The position numbers were made by a program, and so were the translations under genes. From positions 1-64,000 of the forward strand of contig CALGVO010000186.1 of the NCBI GenBank assembly GCA_937930135.1: DNA of 64,000 nucleotides. Direction: 5' to 3'. Below are positions 45,801-56,676 of the stretch, one piece after another (position 1 is the first letter of the stretch; the number at the start of each line of letters is the position of its first letter). The notes beneath the pieces were generated by a model that searched no databases, had not been told where the DNA came from, and saw only the letters and a program-made list of their open reading frames with translations. The DNA comes from an uncultured Synechococcus sp. (GTDB lineage Bacteria; Cyanobacteriota; Cyanobacteriia; PCC-6307; Cyanobiaceae).

Positions 45801-45911
45801 TCCATCGGGAAAGCGGTCCTGTTGTTCAGCCTGACGAACGCTGGAGAGCGGCAGGGTGTCGAACAGCTGAGGGGAAACCCTGGGGCTGCCGCTGCTGGCG
45901 GTCACGGTCAT
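42873..45911 (-). CDS. apcE: Phycobilisome core-membrane linker ApcE (LCM)
   Basis: The anchor polypeptide and terminal energy emitter of the phycobilisome. The 1012-residue protein has an N-terminal phycobiliprotein-like domain (about 15-245) with an insertion loop (about 78-150) and bilin Cys204 (EKGCSLAATN), then three linker repeats at about 290-415, 555-680 and 857-980. Between repeats 2 and 3 is a Ser/Pro/Trp-rich spacer (about 735-820). Three repeats predict a core of three allophycocyanin cylinders. ATG at 45911; the extension to 46019 is not conserved. Confidence 0.97.
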   Translation of the reverse strand: MTVTASSGSPRVSPQLFDTLPLSSVRQAEQQDRFPDGAELDNLVTFFRSGQDRLAAAQVLAANAEAIVARAANRIFAGGTPLSFLDAPLSTGESSAADGTPLASDQVAFAQSVRTFTGADGSAGRGNFLSRLLQGSGEDADVRVVLPTGFAPISVAKYGPDRMRKSIRDLGWFLRYVGYALVAGDPSILAVNTRGLRDVLEKGCSLAATNVALQEMRAAAASLLKQQPEARRLTVQCFNVLLAELAIPTPSARQRLGSPENQGLQLPAIYALAAKGKALRYTMKPAMTGAQKAEVVRAAYRQVFERDITKAYSQSPCPVEATQVRQGDISMREFIRALGRSKEYRQQFYARFSNSRAVELAFRHFLGRGISSREEFTRYFDIVSAQGLNGLVDALINTLEYARVFGEETVPFLRDLGEEAQESAGWGSNRKLFRFSAPFEGAPQYVTLYASYRQPFGDQHAYGGGNDPLGIQYGAIFPSATASVATRPAPAGYDNRRILVGNGMREPGQMASPQFRGSTPRRVGPRVMRLQQIATGGNSIPRRAGQPSIRGTESSTQAVINAVYVQVLGSAGYEGERNKVEEIKLENGDISLREFVRQVARSQAFRRRYWSGLYLTKAIEVMHRRLLGRPTFGRWEIDSLFDTAAQQGFYGVVDALINSSEYNDCFGEDTVPYERFITPTDLRTRRVPALKRPVDLIAAGVATTYQRPNVLKPKGFRSSADLTRRNLADRPVVRGSWSAKLTGGQVQEMRPAQQQGPESLRSQPTPRRRWSSPRWQPGGGQAPSWSSVSSTVAPVAPQPSVPAGAVPSWSSSSSSFGFGLPETAETAMRKALAGASPTGLRRRQGLNRPLRLAEAATANEIEAAIQAIYRQLLNRMPVESERLSDAESLFRQRRLSVAEFVGRVAASELFQQRLWRMAPLRAATAAHLALLGRAPLPREVSVFLATRVKQGQQSAIDRLLSSEAYANAFGADQVPSYQGMNSQDGTTMASFNRGAALYGGNAGLNPPLKGAI

Positions 45912-46075
45912 GAACGAAAGCAAGCCGGATCCGGCCAGGTTACGGGTCGCCTTCTGGGCTCCAGGAAGGGCATGAACAAATGTTTGCAGGCCGTGGCTGC
46001 GCGCCCGGAATGGCGCCATGGCGCATGAAAAGCTCGCGACACACCCCAGCGGTGTTGCCGTCCCCTCCCATCCGC

Positions 46076-47299
46076 ATGTCCGACTCCCGCCGCGACGCTG
46101 CCACGCCAGTGGTGAGCGCCTTCTATGACCGCTTCCCCTACCCGGGTGATCCGCTCCAGGATGGTCCCCCTCCCGGTTACAACTGGCGTTGGTGTTGGGC
46201 CAGCGTTCAGTCCGCCGTGCGGGGCCAGTTGCCGTGCCCGTCCGGTGAAGCCCCCCATCCCGTGCGGTTACTCGATGCCGGCTGCGGCACCGGGGTGAGC
46301 ACGGATTATCTCTGCCATCTCAATCCGGGGGCGGACGTGCTGGCGGTGGACATCAGCGCCGGCGCCCTGGAGGTGGCGCGGGAGCGCCTGCGTCGTTCCG
46401 GAGGAGGCGAGCGCGTGGTGGCACTGCGCCAGGAACAACGCAGCCTGTTGGATCTCGCTGGCGAGGGGCCGTTTGACTACATCAATTCCGTGGGAGTGCT
46501 CCACCATCTCCGGGATCCCCTCGCCGGACTGCGCTCCCTGGCTGACCTGATGGCGGAGGACGGAATTCTGCATCTGTTTCTTTATGCCGATGCGGGGCGT
46601 TGGGAAATTCATCGCTGTCAGCGGGCCCTCGCTCTCCTGGGGGTGGGCACGGGGGAGAGCGGTCTGAGATTGGGCCGAGAACTGTTTCAGGTGCTTCCCG
46701 AAGAGCATCGGCTCCGGCGCCATCACGAGCAGCGATGGGCGCTTGACACGGCCGCGGATGCCAATTTCGCCGACATGTACCTGCATCCCCAGGAGACCAG
46801 TTACAACCTGGCGCGGCTGATGGCTCTGATCGAAGCGGCCGGGCTTCATTTCGCCGGCTTCTCCAATCCTGCGGTGTGGGACCCATCCCGCCTTCTCACC
46901 GGTGAGCTCCTGGAGAGAGCTCTAGCGCTCTCTCCTCGCGAGCAGTGGGCTCTTGTCGAGGAGCTCGATCCCGACATCAGTCATTTTGAGTTTTTTCTGA
47001 CGCGGCGCCCGGTGGTGCCAAATGAATGGCCGGAGGATCGGCTGTTGCTGGAAGCCTCTGCGGAGCTTCAACCCTGCCTCTGGGGCTGGCCTTCCGGGAG
47101 CCTGCTCGGTCCGGACCTCGAGCCCCTGTCGCTCAGCGACGCTGAGGTCGCCGTGCTGCGTGCTGTGGAGGCTCAGCCCGGGGTGCCCCTGCACTCTCTT
47201 GCCGGCCTGGAGGTCAACGCCTCCGTCGTTCGGGATCTCTGGAGGCGGAGACTGCTGCTCATGCGTGCTCCCCAAGGGGGATCAGCCGAGCACGCGTGA
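46076..47299 (+). CDS. SAM-dependent methyltransferase
   Basis: A 407-residue protein with a class I methyltransferase domain: LLDAGCGTGVSTDYL (SAM site, about residue 67), AVDISAGALEVARERL, and VGVLHHLRDP. The segment FYDRFPYPGDPL at the N-terminus is shared with a cyanobacterial family often found by the ATP synthase operon. A C-terminal domain of about 120 residues is of unknown function. Its substrate is unknown. It diverges from apcE and ends just before atp1. Confidence 0.85.
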   Translation: MSDSRRDAATPVVSAFYDRFPYPGDPLQDGPPPGYNWRWCWASVQSAVRGQLPCPSGEAPHPVRLLDAGCGTGVSTDYLCHLNPGADVLAVDISAGALEVARERLRRSGGGERVVALRQEQRSLLDLAGEGPFDYINSVGVLHHLRDPLAGLRSLADLMAEDGILHLFLYADAGRWEIHRCQRALALLGVGTGESGLRLGRELFQVLPEEHRLRRHHEQRWALDTAADANFADMYLHPQETSYNLARLMALIEAAGLHFAGFSNPAVWDPSRLLTGELLERALALSPREQWALVEELDPDISHFEFFLTRRPVVPNEWPEDRLLLEASAELQPCLWGWPSGSLLGPDLEPLSLSDAEVAVLRAVEAQPGVPLHSLAGLEVNASVVRDLWRRRLLLMRAPQGGSAEHA

Positions 47300-47385
47300 T
47301 AGATTCCGCGCGCTTTCTCAGAAGCTGTTTGCAGGCGTTGTCTTCCACTGATGCGGCTCTGGCCTCCGGCCCAGCCGACAACGGA

Positions 47386-47721
47386 ATGGATGCCTACGCC
47401 CGACTGCAACGGCGACTGATGCTGGCCACTTTGATCGTTTCTCTGGTGGCGGCCCTTGTCGCGGCCATTCGTTTCGATCTTCTTGTGGCCCGCAGCCTGT
47501 TGGTGGGAGCAGCCGCTGGTCTTCTGTACCTGCGTCTGCTCGCCCGCAGCGTGGCCCGGCTCGGCGGAGGATCCCGTCAGGTGGGGCGATTTCAGCTGGT
47601 TGTGCCGATGCTTCTGATCGTTGCTTCGGCCAGGCTTCCCCAGCTCGACTTGCTTCCCGCCTTCCTCGGTTTTCTTCTCTACAAGCCCGCCTTGATCCTT
47701 CAGGCCGTCACTGACGCCTGA
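47386..47721 (+). CDS. atp1: ATP synthase protein I (Atp1)
   Basis: A small membrane protein (111 residues, four hydrophobic segments) that leads the cyanobacterial ATP synthase operon and probably assists assembly of the c-ring or a subunit. The [19 protein letters not shown] helix and the [14 protein letters not shown] segment are typical. ATG at 47386 is preferred; a GTG at 47296, overlapping the methyltransferase stop, would add 30 residues not seen in homologues. atpB follows after 22 bases. Confidence 0.85.
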   Translation: MDAYARLQRRLMLATLIVSLVAALVAAIRFDLLVARSLLVGAAAGLLYLRLLARSVARLGGGSRQVGRFQLVVPMLLIVASARLPQLDLLPAFLGFLLYKPALILQAVTDA

Positions 47722-47743
47722 GTCCGCGCAACCCCCTGACTTC

Positions 47744-48873
<1,130 letters not shown>

Positions 48874-48962
48874 TTCAGGCAGCGCGGATCGCCATCCTCC
48901 GGGATGCGATCCGCGGTTTCGTCTGAGTTCACTATTTCGCTTCCACCCAGCGCTCCTCTTTC

Positions 48963-49427
48963 ATGACCTGGCTTCTGCTCGCTGAAGCAGGGGTACCGGA
49001 GGGAGGTCTTTTTGACCTCGATGCCACCCTGCCGCTGATGGCGGTTCAGGTGGTGCTCCTCACCTTCCTGCTCAACTCCCTTTTCTTCCGTCCGGTCGGC
49101 AAGGTCGTGGAAGATCGTGAGGGTTACATTTCCACCAGCCGCGCCGAGGCCAAGCAGAAGCTGGCCCAGGTTGAGCGTCTGGAAGCCGACCTCACCGAGC
49201 AGCTTCGGAGCGCTCGACAGGCCGCTCAGGCCGCCATCGTGGAGGCCGAGCAGGAGGTGGACCGCTTGTATCGCGAAGCTCTCGCTGAAGCGGAGGCGGA
49301 AGCCAATCGCACGCGCGAGCAGGCCCGTCGCGAGATCGAGTCACAGCGTGAGCAGGCTTCAGCCCAGTTGATGGCCCAGGTCGATCAACTCAGCTCCCAG
49401 ATCATTCAACGACTGCTGGCGGCCTGA
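48963..49427 (+). CDS. atpG: ATP synthase F0 subunit b'
   Basis: One half of the heterodimeric peripheral stalk of photosynthetic F0. The 154-residue protein has one N-terminal membrane helix (about 25-44, [18 protein letters not shown]) and a long charged coiled coil. Its TGA overlaps the atpF ATG by one base. In some annotations it is atpF2. Confidence 0.95.
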   Translation: MTWLLLAEAGVPEGGLFDLDATLPLMAVQVVLLTFLLNSLFFRPVGKVVEDREGYISTSRAEAKQKLAQVERLEADLTEQLRSARQAAQAAIVEAEQEVDRLYREALAEAEAEANRTREQARREIESQREQASAQLMAQVDQLSSQIIQRLLAA

Positions 49428-49944
49428 TGATGATGTTCTCTTTACTTTTCGCGTCTGAGGGTTTCGGGATCAACCTGAACCTGTTCGAGACCAACCTGAT
49501 CAACCTGATCATTGTGATCGGTGTGCTGGGCTGGTTCCTGAAGGGATTCCTCGGCGGCATTCTTGAACGCCGTCGCCAGGCGATCCTTCACGATCTCGAC
49601 GATGCCGAGACCCGTCTGAAGAAAGCAACGGCTGATCTCGCCAAGGCGCAGGCCGACCTCGCTGCGGCTCAGCAGAAAGCTGAAACGATTCTTGCCGACG
49701 GCAAGGCCCGTGCTGAGGCGATCCGTCTGGATGGTGAGAAGCGCACAATTTCAGCTATGGCTGCTCTCAAGCAGGACGCTCTTTCAGAGCTCACCGCCGA
49801 GGGTGCCCGATTGAGTGAGCAACTTCGCCGTGAAGCCGCCATGGCCGCGATCGACAAGGTCATGGCCGAATTGCCTGGTCGCCTTGATGCCAACGGTCAA
49901 TCCCGTCTCATCGATGCCTCCATCGCCAATCTGGAGGACGCCTG

Positions 49945-49945
<1 letters not shown>
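49427..49945 (+). CDS. atpF: ATP synthase F0 subunit b
   Basis: The other half of the peripheral stalk: 172 residues, one membrane helix (about 24-42) and a coiled coil rich in Ala/Glu/Lys. Three consecutive ATG codons stand at 49427, 49430 and 49433; any could be the start. The stop overlaps the atpH ATG by one base. Confidence 0.95.
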
Positions 49946-52070
<2,125 letters not shown>

Positions 52071-52081
52071 GGGCCTGAGCC

Positions 52082-53032
52082 ATGGCAAATCTGAAGGAGA
52101 TCCGAGACCGGATCAAATCGGTCAAAAACACTCGCAAGATCACTGAGGCCATGCGCCTGGTGGCTGCGGCCAAAGTGCGTCGGGCCCAGGAACAGGTGTT
52201 GCGTAGCCGTCCCTTCGCGGATCGGCTGGCTCGCCTCCTGGAAAACCTCCAGTCGCGCATGCGTTTTGAAGACGCCGACGCTCCCCTCCTGGAGCAGCGC
52301 AACGTCGACTCCATCACCCTGGTGGCCGTCACAGGTGATCGTGGCTTGTGTGGCGGCTACAACGCCAACATCATCAAGCGCACGGAGCAACGCTTCGCAG
52401 AGCTGAAGGGTCAGGGTTACAAAGTTGATCTGGTGCTGATCGGTCGTAAGGCGATCAGCTATTTCACCAATCGGCAGTACCCCATTCAGGCCACTTTCAC
52501 CGGTCTGGAGCAGGTGCCCACGGCCGATGAAGCCGGTGCGATCGCCAACGAAGTGTTCGCAGAGTTTCTCTCTGATACCACCGATCGTGTGGAGATCATT
52601 TACACCAAATTCATCAATCTGGTGAGCTGCAAGCCTGTCGTGCAGACCCTGCTTCCCCTCGACCCCCAGGGGATTGCTGAGGCTGACGACGAAATCTTCC
52701 GTCTCACCACCAAGGAAGGTCGCCTCACGGTGGAAACGGGTTCGGGCCCATCCAATACCCAGCCGAGCCTTCCCTCCGACATCGTCTTTGAGCAGAGCCC
52801 GGAGCAGTTGCTGAACGCTCTGCTGCCGCTCTACCTGCAGAATCAGCTGCTGCGTTCCCTGCAGGAAGCTGCTGCCTCCGAGCTCGCCAGCCGGATGACG
52901 GCGATGAACAATGCGAGTGATAACGCCAAGGCTCTCGCCAAGACCCTGACTCTTGATTACAACAAGGCCCGTCAGGCGGCGATCACCCAGGAGATCCTTG
53001 AGGTGGTGGGCGGTGCCGCTGCGATGGCCTGA
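52082..53032 (+). CDS. atpC: ATP synthase F1 subunit gamma
   Basis: The rotating central shaft. The 316-residue protein has N- and C-terminal coiled-coil helices ([37 protein letters not shown]) and a cyanobacteria-type internal insertion (about 195-235) that lacks the chloroplast redox cysteine pair. It closes the operon. Gene name usage varies (atpG in bacteria). Confidence 0.97.
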   Translation: MANLKEIRDRIKSVKNTRKITEAMRLVAAAKVRRAQEQVLRSRPFADRLARLLENLQSRMRFEDADAPLLEQRNVDSITLVAVTGDRGLCGGYNANIIKRTEQRFAELKGQGYKVDLVLIGRKAISYFTNRQYPIQATFTGLEQVPTADEAGAIANEVFAEFLSDTTDRVEIIYTKFINLVSCKPVVQTLLPLDPQGIAEADDEIFRLTTKEGRLTVETGSGPSNTQPSLPSDIVFEQSPEQLLNALLPLYLQNQLLRSLQEAAASELASRMTAMNNASDNAKALAKTLTLDYNKARQAAITQEILEVVGGAAAMA

Positions 53033-53065
53033 GCCAGGGTTGCACTGACAGTTCTTCTCCAAGAT

Positions 53066-53089
53066 GCCGACCTTCGGGTCGGCTTTTTT
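53066..53089 (+). terminator. Terminator of the ATP synthase operon
   Basis: A 7-bp perfect stem (53066-53072 with 53077-53083) with a TTCG tetraloop, followed by six T residues (53084-53089). It is 33 bases after the gamma stop. Confidence 0.95.
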
Positions 53090-53129
53090 ATTGCTGTGGA
53101 GTGGTGGCACTCGTGTGTGAGGCCGGTGG

Positions 53130-53858
53130 ATGATGGGGTTCTGCCGGTGGAGTTGCTTGGAGCTGCATGCCCTTTTCCCCACTGTGGTCGCCACCGATCA
53201 TCTCGATCTCGACCCTTTGGAGCTTGCGGCCCTCCTGCAGACGGTGCTGCAGTGTCGAGCTGAGGCCAGCGGCAACCCTGATCCAGGCTGTGCCTGGACC
53301 GGCGATCTCAACGGTGTGTGGCAGCTGCATCAGCATCCCGCCTGTCGGCTGATCACGGAGCAGGTGATCCAACGGGTTTGGGGGTATCTGGACGCGACCG
53401 GTTTCGACCTGACCCGTTTGGAGCTGCATCTCCAGCGCTGCTGGCCTGTGCTGAGTGACTGGGGCCAGGTGGTGGGGCGCCACCACCATCCCAATGCCCA
53501 CCTCAGTGCCGTGCTGTATCTCAGTGGCGATGGCACCGGTGCCGATGGCTGCCTCTGTTTGCATGCTCCGAGCCAGTGCAATGAGCTCGTTCCCGGCCTG
53601 GCGGTGGGGCATGACGCGCCGATTGCGCCCCATCACCCCTGCAATCAATCCCGTTGGACCTTGGCGCCCAAGCCTGGGTTGCTGGTGTTGTTTCCCTCCC
53701 GCCTCGACCACAGTGTTGAGGAGAACGGGGAGGCCGAGGCGCTACGGGTGTCGATCAGCTTTGATTTCGTGCTCACGGCACCCGCCAGCGGCGAACCCCC
53801 GGAATATCTGGCGCCCCATCCCGGGCACTGGCAGCGCTGCCCGCGCCCTGAGAACTGA
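53130..53858 (+). CDS. 2-oxoglutarate/Fe(II)-dependent oxygenase (TIGR02466-type)
   Basis: A 242-residue protein with features of the putative 2OG-Fe(II) oxygenase family: RHHHPNAHLSAVLYLSGD supplies the first iron ligands, and LLVLFPSRLDHSVEENG holds His194, the distal iron ligand, before RVSISFDF. These enzymes hydroxylate proteins or small molecules; the substrate is unknown. The start is uncertain: ATG at 53130 or 53133, or a TTG at 53157 giving a conserved-looking ELHALFPT N-terminus. Confidence 0.8.
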   Translation: MMGFCRWSCLELHALFPTVVATDHLDLDPLELAALLQTVLQCRAEASGNPDPGCAWTGDLNGVWQLHQHPACRLITEQVIQRVWGYLDATGFDLTRLELHLQRCWPVLSDWGQVVGRHHHPNAHLSAVLYLSGDGTGADGCLCLHAPSQCNELVPGLAVGHDAPIAPHHPCNQSRWTLAPKPGLLVLFPSRLDHSVEENGEAEALRVSISFDFVLTAPASGEPPEYLAPHPGHWQRCPRPEN

Positions 53859-53922
53859 CAAGCGTGCCGCGCCGACCCTCCCTCCTGAGAGGATGCTGCT
53901 TCCCGGCACCGTTTCAACAAGG

Positions 53923-54261
53923 ATGAGCGATTCCACTGCGGCCCCCTCCTTCGCCATCACCGTTGAATTGGATGGTCAGCAGCATTCCTTTCCGTGTACC
54001 CCTGAGCAAACAGTGCTCGCCGCTGCCGAAGCGGCGGGTGTTCCTCTGCCCAGTTCCTGCTGCGCCGGGGTGTGCACGACTTGTGCGGCCCGCATCACCG
54101 AGGGCGAGGTGCATCAGCCCGATGCCATGGGCGTGAAAGAGGAGCTGCGCCAGGAAGGATTTGCCCTTCTGTGTGTGTCCTATCCCCGTTCCGATCTCAA
54201 GGTGATTGCGGGTCAGGAAGATGCGCTGTATGAGGCCCAGTTCGGTCAGTATCAGAAGTGA
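53923..54261 (+). CDS. Plant-type [2Fe-2S] ferredoxin
   Basis: A 112-residue soluble electron carrier. The [2Fe-2S] ligands are Cys46, Cys51, Cys54 and Cys84 (C-x4-C-x2-C-x29-C), as in photosynthetic ferredoxins, with an extra Cys47. The N-terminal 10 residues and C-terminal tail extend beyond the core. ATG at 53923. Its TGA overlaps the next gene's GTG (GTGA). It is probably not the main photosynthetic ferredoxin PetF but a specialised paralogue (inference). Confidence 0.92.
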   Translation: MSDSTAAPSFAITVELDGQQHSFPCTPEQTVLAAAEAAGVPLPSSCCAGVCTTCAARITEGEVHQPDAMGVKEELRQEGFALLCVSYPRSDLKVIAGQEDALYEAQFGQYQK

Positions 54262-54446
54262 AGCTGCTGCACCGTCACATCACCCTGGTCTGTCCTCCAG
54301 GGTTGCCGGCGACTCAGCTGAGGTCTTGGTTGCATGATCAGCTGCGCCGGCACGGTGAGCCGCTGCGCTGGGCGATCACCTCGGCGGCACCCACTGCCGA
54401 GGGCGACAGCCGCCTGTTGCGCCTCGAGGCCGTGTGGATCCAGTGA
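54258..54446 (+). CDS. Small hypothetical protein coupled to ferredoxin
   Basis: A 62-residue basic protein (KLLHRHITLVCPPGLPATQ, then RSWLHDQLRRHGEPLRWAITSA) from GTG at 54258. It overlaps the ferredoxin stop by four bases and the DUF3326 start by 13, so the three are probably translated in sequence. It looks like a small alpha/beta domain. Family not recognised. Confidence 0.6.
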   Translation: MKLLHRHITLVCPPGLPATQLRSWLHDQLRRHGEPLRWAITSAAPTAEGDSRLLRLEAVWIQ

Positions 54447-55507
54447 CGGCAGCGTCTCTGCCCACCCTGCTGCTGGTGCCCACCGGCATCGGTTGTGCGA
54501 TCGGTGGCTTTGCCGGGGATGCCCTGCCCACGGCGCGACTGTTGGCGGCGGCCTCCGGTTGCCTGGTGACCCATCCGAATGTGATGAACGGAGCCGCGCT
54601 CTACTGGAGCGATCCCCGTATCCATTACGTGGAGGGCTACGCCCTGGATCGCTTTGCCGCCGGCGACTGGGCCCTGCAACCCGTGCGACAGCAACGGATC
54701 GGCCTCCTGCTGGATGCCGGGATGGAGCCGGAGTTGCGCCAGCGCCATCTTCAGGTGGCGGATGGCTGCCGGGCCACGCTGGGGCTTGAGATCGGACCTG
54801 TGCTCAGCACCGACCAACCGCTCGGGGTCCATCTGGAGCTGGGGGAGAGCGGCGTGAGCTGGGGAGGCCTGAAGCATCCCGATGCCCTACTGCGGGCCGG
54901 AGAGCGCCTGAAAGACGCTGGTGCCACGGCGATTGCCGTGGTGGCGCGCTTTCCTGAGGACCCCGACAGCGAGGCTCTGGCGGCCTATCGCCACGGCAGT
55001 GGTGTGGATGCCCTCGCCGGTGCGGAGGCGGTGATCAGCCATGGGCTCGTGCGTCACCTGCGGATCCCCTGCGCCCACGCGCCGGCATTGTCGCCATTGC
55101 CCCTGGATCCGCAGCTCGATCCCCGCGCGGCGGGAGAGGAGCTGGGGTACACGTTTTTGGCCTGTGTGTTGGTGGGACTGAGCCGGGCACCGGATCTGGT
55201 GGAGCCAACCGGTCGCGCTGGCGTGACTGGCTTGCAGTTGCAGGCTGAGGATCTCGGTGCGGTGGTGGTGCCTGAAGGAGCCCTGGGCGGCGAGGCGGTG
55301 CTGGCGTGTATCGAGCGAGGGATCCCGCTGATCACCGTCGCCAATGCCTCCCTGCTGCAGGTGACTGCGGCGGCGCTCGGCCTGGCGGACCGGGTGCTGC
55401 CGGCGGCGAGTTACGCCGAGGCGGCGGGGTTGGTGCTCAGCCTTCGGGAGGGGATTGCTCCCGCAGCGCTGCAGCGGCCGCTGCGGGCACTGCAGGAGAG
55501 TTGCTGA
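54434..55507 (+). CDS. DUF3326 family protein
   Basis: A 357-residue soluble protein of the cyanobacterial/plant DUF3326 family: LLLVPTGIGCAIGGFAGDALP at the N-terminus, LVTHPNVMNGAALYW, and HGLVRHLRIPCAHAPA. Function unknown. GTG at 54434 is the longest start; GTG at 54443 is alternative. It overlaps the small gene upstream and converges with ald (gap of one base). Confidence 0.85.
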   Translation: MDPVTAASLPTLLLVPTGIGCAIGGFAGDALPTARLLAAASGCLVTHPNVMNGAALYWSDPRIHYVEGYALDRFAAGDWALQPVRQQRIGLLLDAGMEPELRQRHLQVADGCRATLGLEIGPVLSTDQPLGVHLELGESGVSWGGLKHPDALLRAGERLKDAGATAIAVVARFPEDPDSEALAAYRHGSGVDALAGAEAVISHGLVRHLRIPCAHAPALSPLPLDPQLDPRAAGEELGYTFLACVLVGLSRAPDLVEPTGRAGVTGLQLQAEDLGAVVVPEGALGGEAVLACIERGIPLITVANASLLQVTAAALGLADRVLPAASYAEAAGLVLSLREGIAPAALQRPLRALQESC

Positions 55508-55508
55508 T

Positions 55509-56621
55509 TCAGCGCAGGCAAGCCATCGGGTGTCTCGGGGGAACACCCAGAGCCTTGGCAACGCCTGGATGGCAGACGGCCCCTTGCACGGTGTTCAGGC
55601 CGGAGAGCAGTTCAGGCCGCTCGGTCACCGCTTCCTCCAGGCCGCGGCCGGCGATGCCGAGGATGTAAGGGAGCGTGACGCTGACCAGTGCTTCGGTGGA
55701 GGTGAACGGCACCGCACCGGGCATGTTGCCCACGGCGTAGTGCTGCACGCCGTGGATGGTCACCGTGGGGTCGGTGTGGGTTGTTTCCCGGCTGGTGGCC
55801 ACACAGCCCCCCTGATCGATCGCCACATCGACGATCACCGAGCCGGGTTGCATCTGTTGCACCATTTCTTCATCCACCAGCGTGGGGGCACGGCCGCCGG
55901 GGGTGAGCACGGCACCGATCAGCAGGTCGGCGGTGGGCACCAGCCGTTCCAGCAAGCCGCGGCTGCTCACCACGCTCATCAGCCGCCCGCGCCGGTCGGC
56001 TTCCAAACTGCGCAACCGTTCGGGGGAGCGATCCAGCAGCATCACCTCCGCATCCATTGCCGCTGCCAGTCGGGCCGCATTCCAACCCACCGTGCCGGCC
56101 CCGAGCACCACCACCCGGGCCGGACGCACGCCGGTGCAGCCACCGATCAGCACGCCGCGACCACCGTTCGGCCTCTCCAGCAGCCGCGCGCCCACCTGGG
56201 CCGCGAGCCGCCCGGCGATTTCGCTCATCGGCGCCAGCAGCGGCAGGCTGCCATTTTCGAGTTGCACCGTCTCGTAGGCCACGCCGGTTGTGCCCGCATC
56301 CAGCAGGGCCTGGCCCACCTTCGGGTAAGCGGCCAGATGCAGGTAGGTGAACAGCACCATGTCATCGCGAAGGAACCGGAACTCCTCCTCTTGCGGTTCT
56401 TTCACTTTCACCACCAGATGGGCAGCCCAGGCGGTGTCCCGGTCCACCACGTGGGCGCCGGCCGCTGCAAAGGCCGCATCGGCGATGCCGGCGCCATCAC
56501 CGGCGCCGGCCTGCACGCGCACCTCCAACCCCTGGGTGACCAGATCCCTGACCCCATCAGGGGTGAGGGCCACCCGCTGCTCATCCGCTTTGATTTCGGT
56601 GGGAACCCCAATGCTCGCCAT
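55509..56621 (-). CDS. ald: Alanine dehydrogenase
   Basis: NAD-dependent oxidative deamination of L-alanine to pyruvate and ammonia (reversible). The 370-residue protein has the N-terminal GVPTEIKADEQRVALTP segment, the NAD-binding VVVLGAGTVGWNAA, and the C-terminal HPGVAKALG. ATG at 56621 gives the usual family length; ATG at 56648 adds nine residues. It is downstream of nadE on the same strand. Confidence 0.95.
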   Translation of the reverse strand: MASIGVPTEIKADEQRVALTPDGVRDLVTQGLEVRVQAGAGDGAGIADAAFAAAGAHVVDRDTAWAAHLVVKVKEPQEEEFRFLRDDMVLFTYLHLAAYPKVGQALLDAGTTGVAYETVQLENGSLPLLAPMSEIAGRLAAQVGARLLERPNGGRGVLIGGCTGVRPARVVVLGAGTVGWNAARLAAAMDAEVMLLDRSPERLRSLEADRRGRLMSVVSSRGLLERLVPTADLLIGAVLTPGGRAPTLVDEEMVQQMQPGSVIVDVAIDQGGCVATSRETTHTDPTVTIHGVQHYAVGNMPGAVPFTSTEALVSVTLPYILGIAGRGLEEAVTERPELLSGLNTVQGAVCHPGVAKALGVPPRHPMACLR

Positions 56622-56676
56622 TGGAGCGGTGAGAACGGAGTGGGCCATGGCTGCGGGGCTGTTGCCTCAATCTGGC

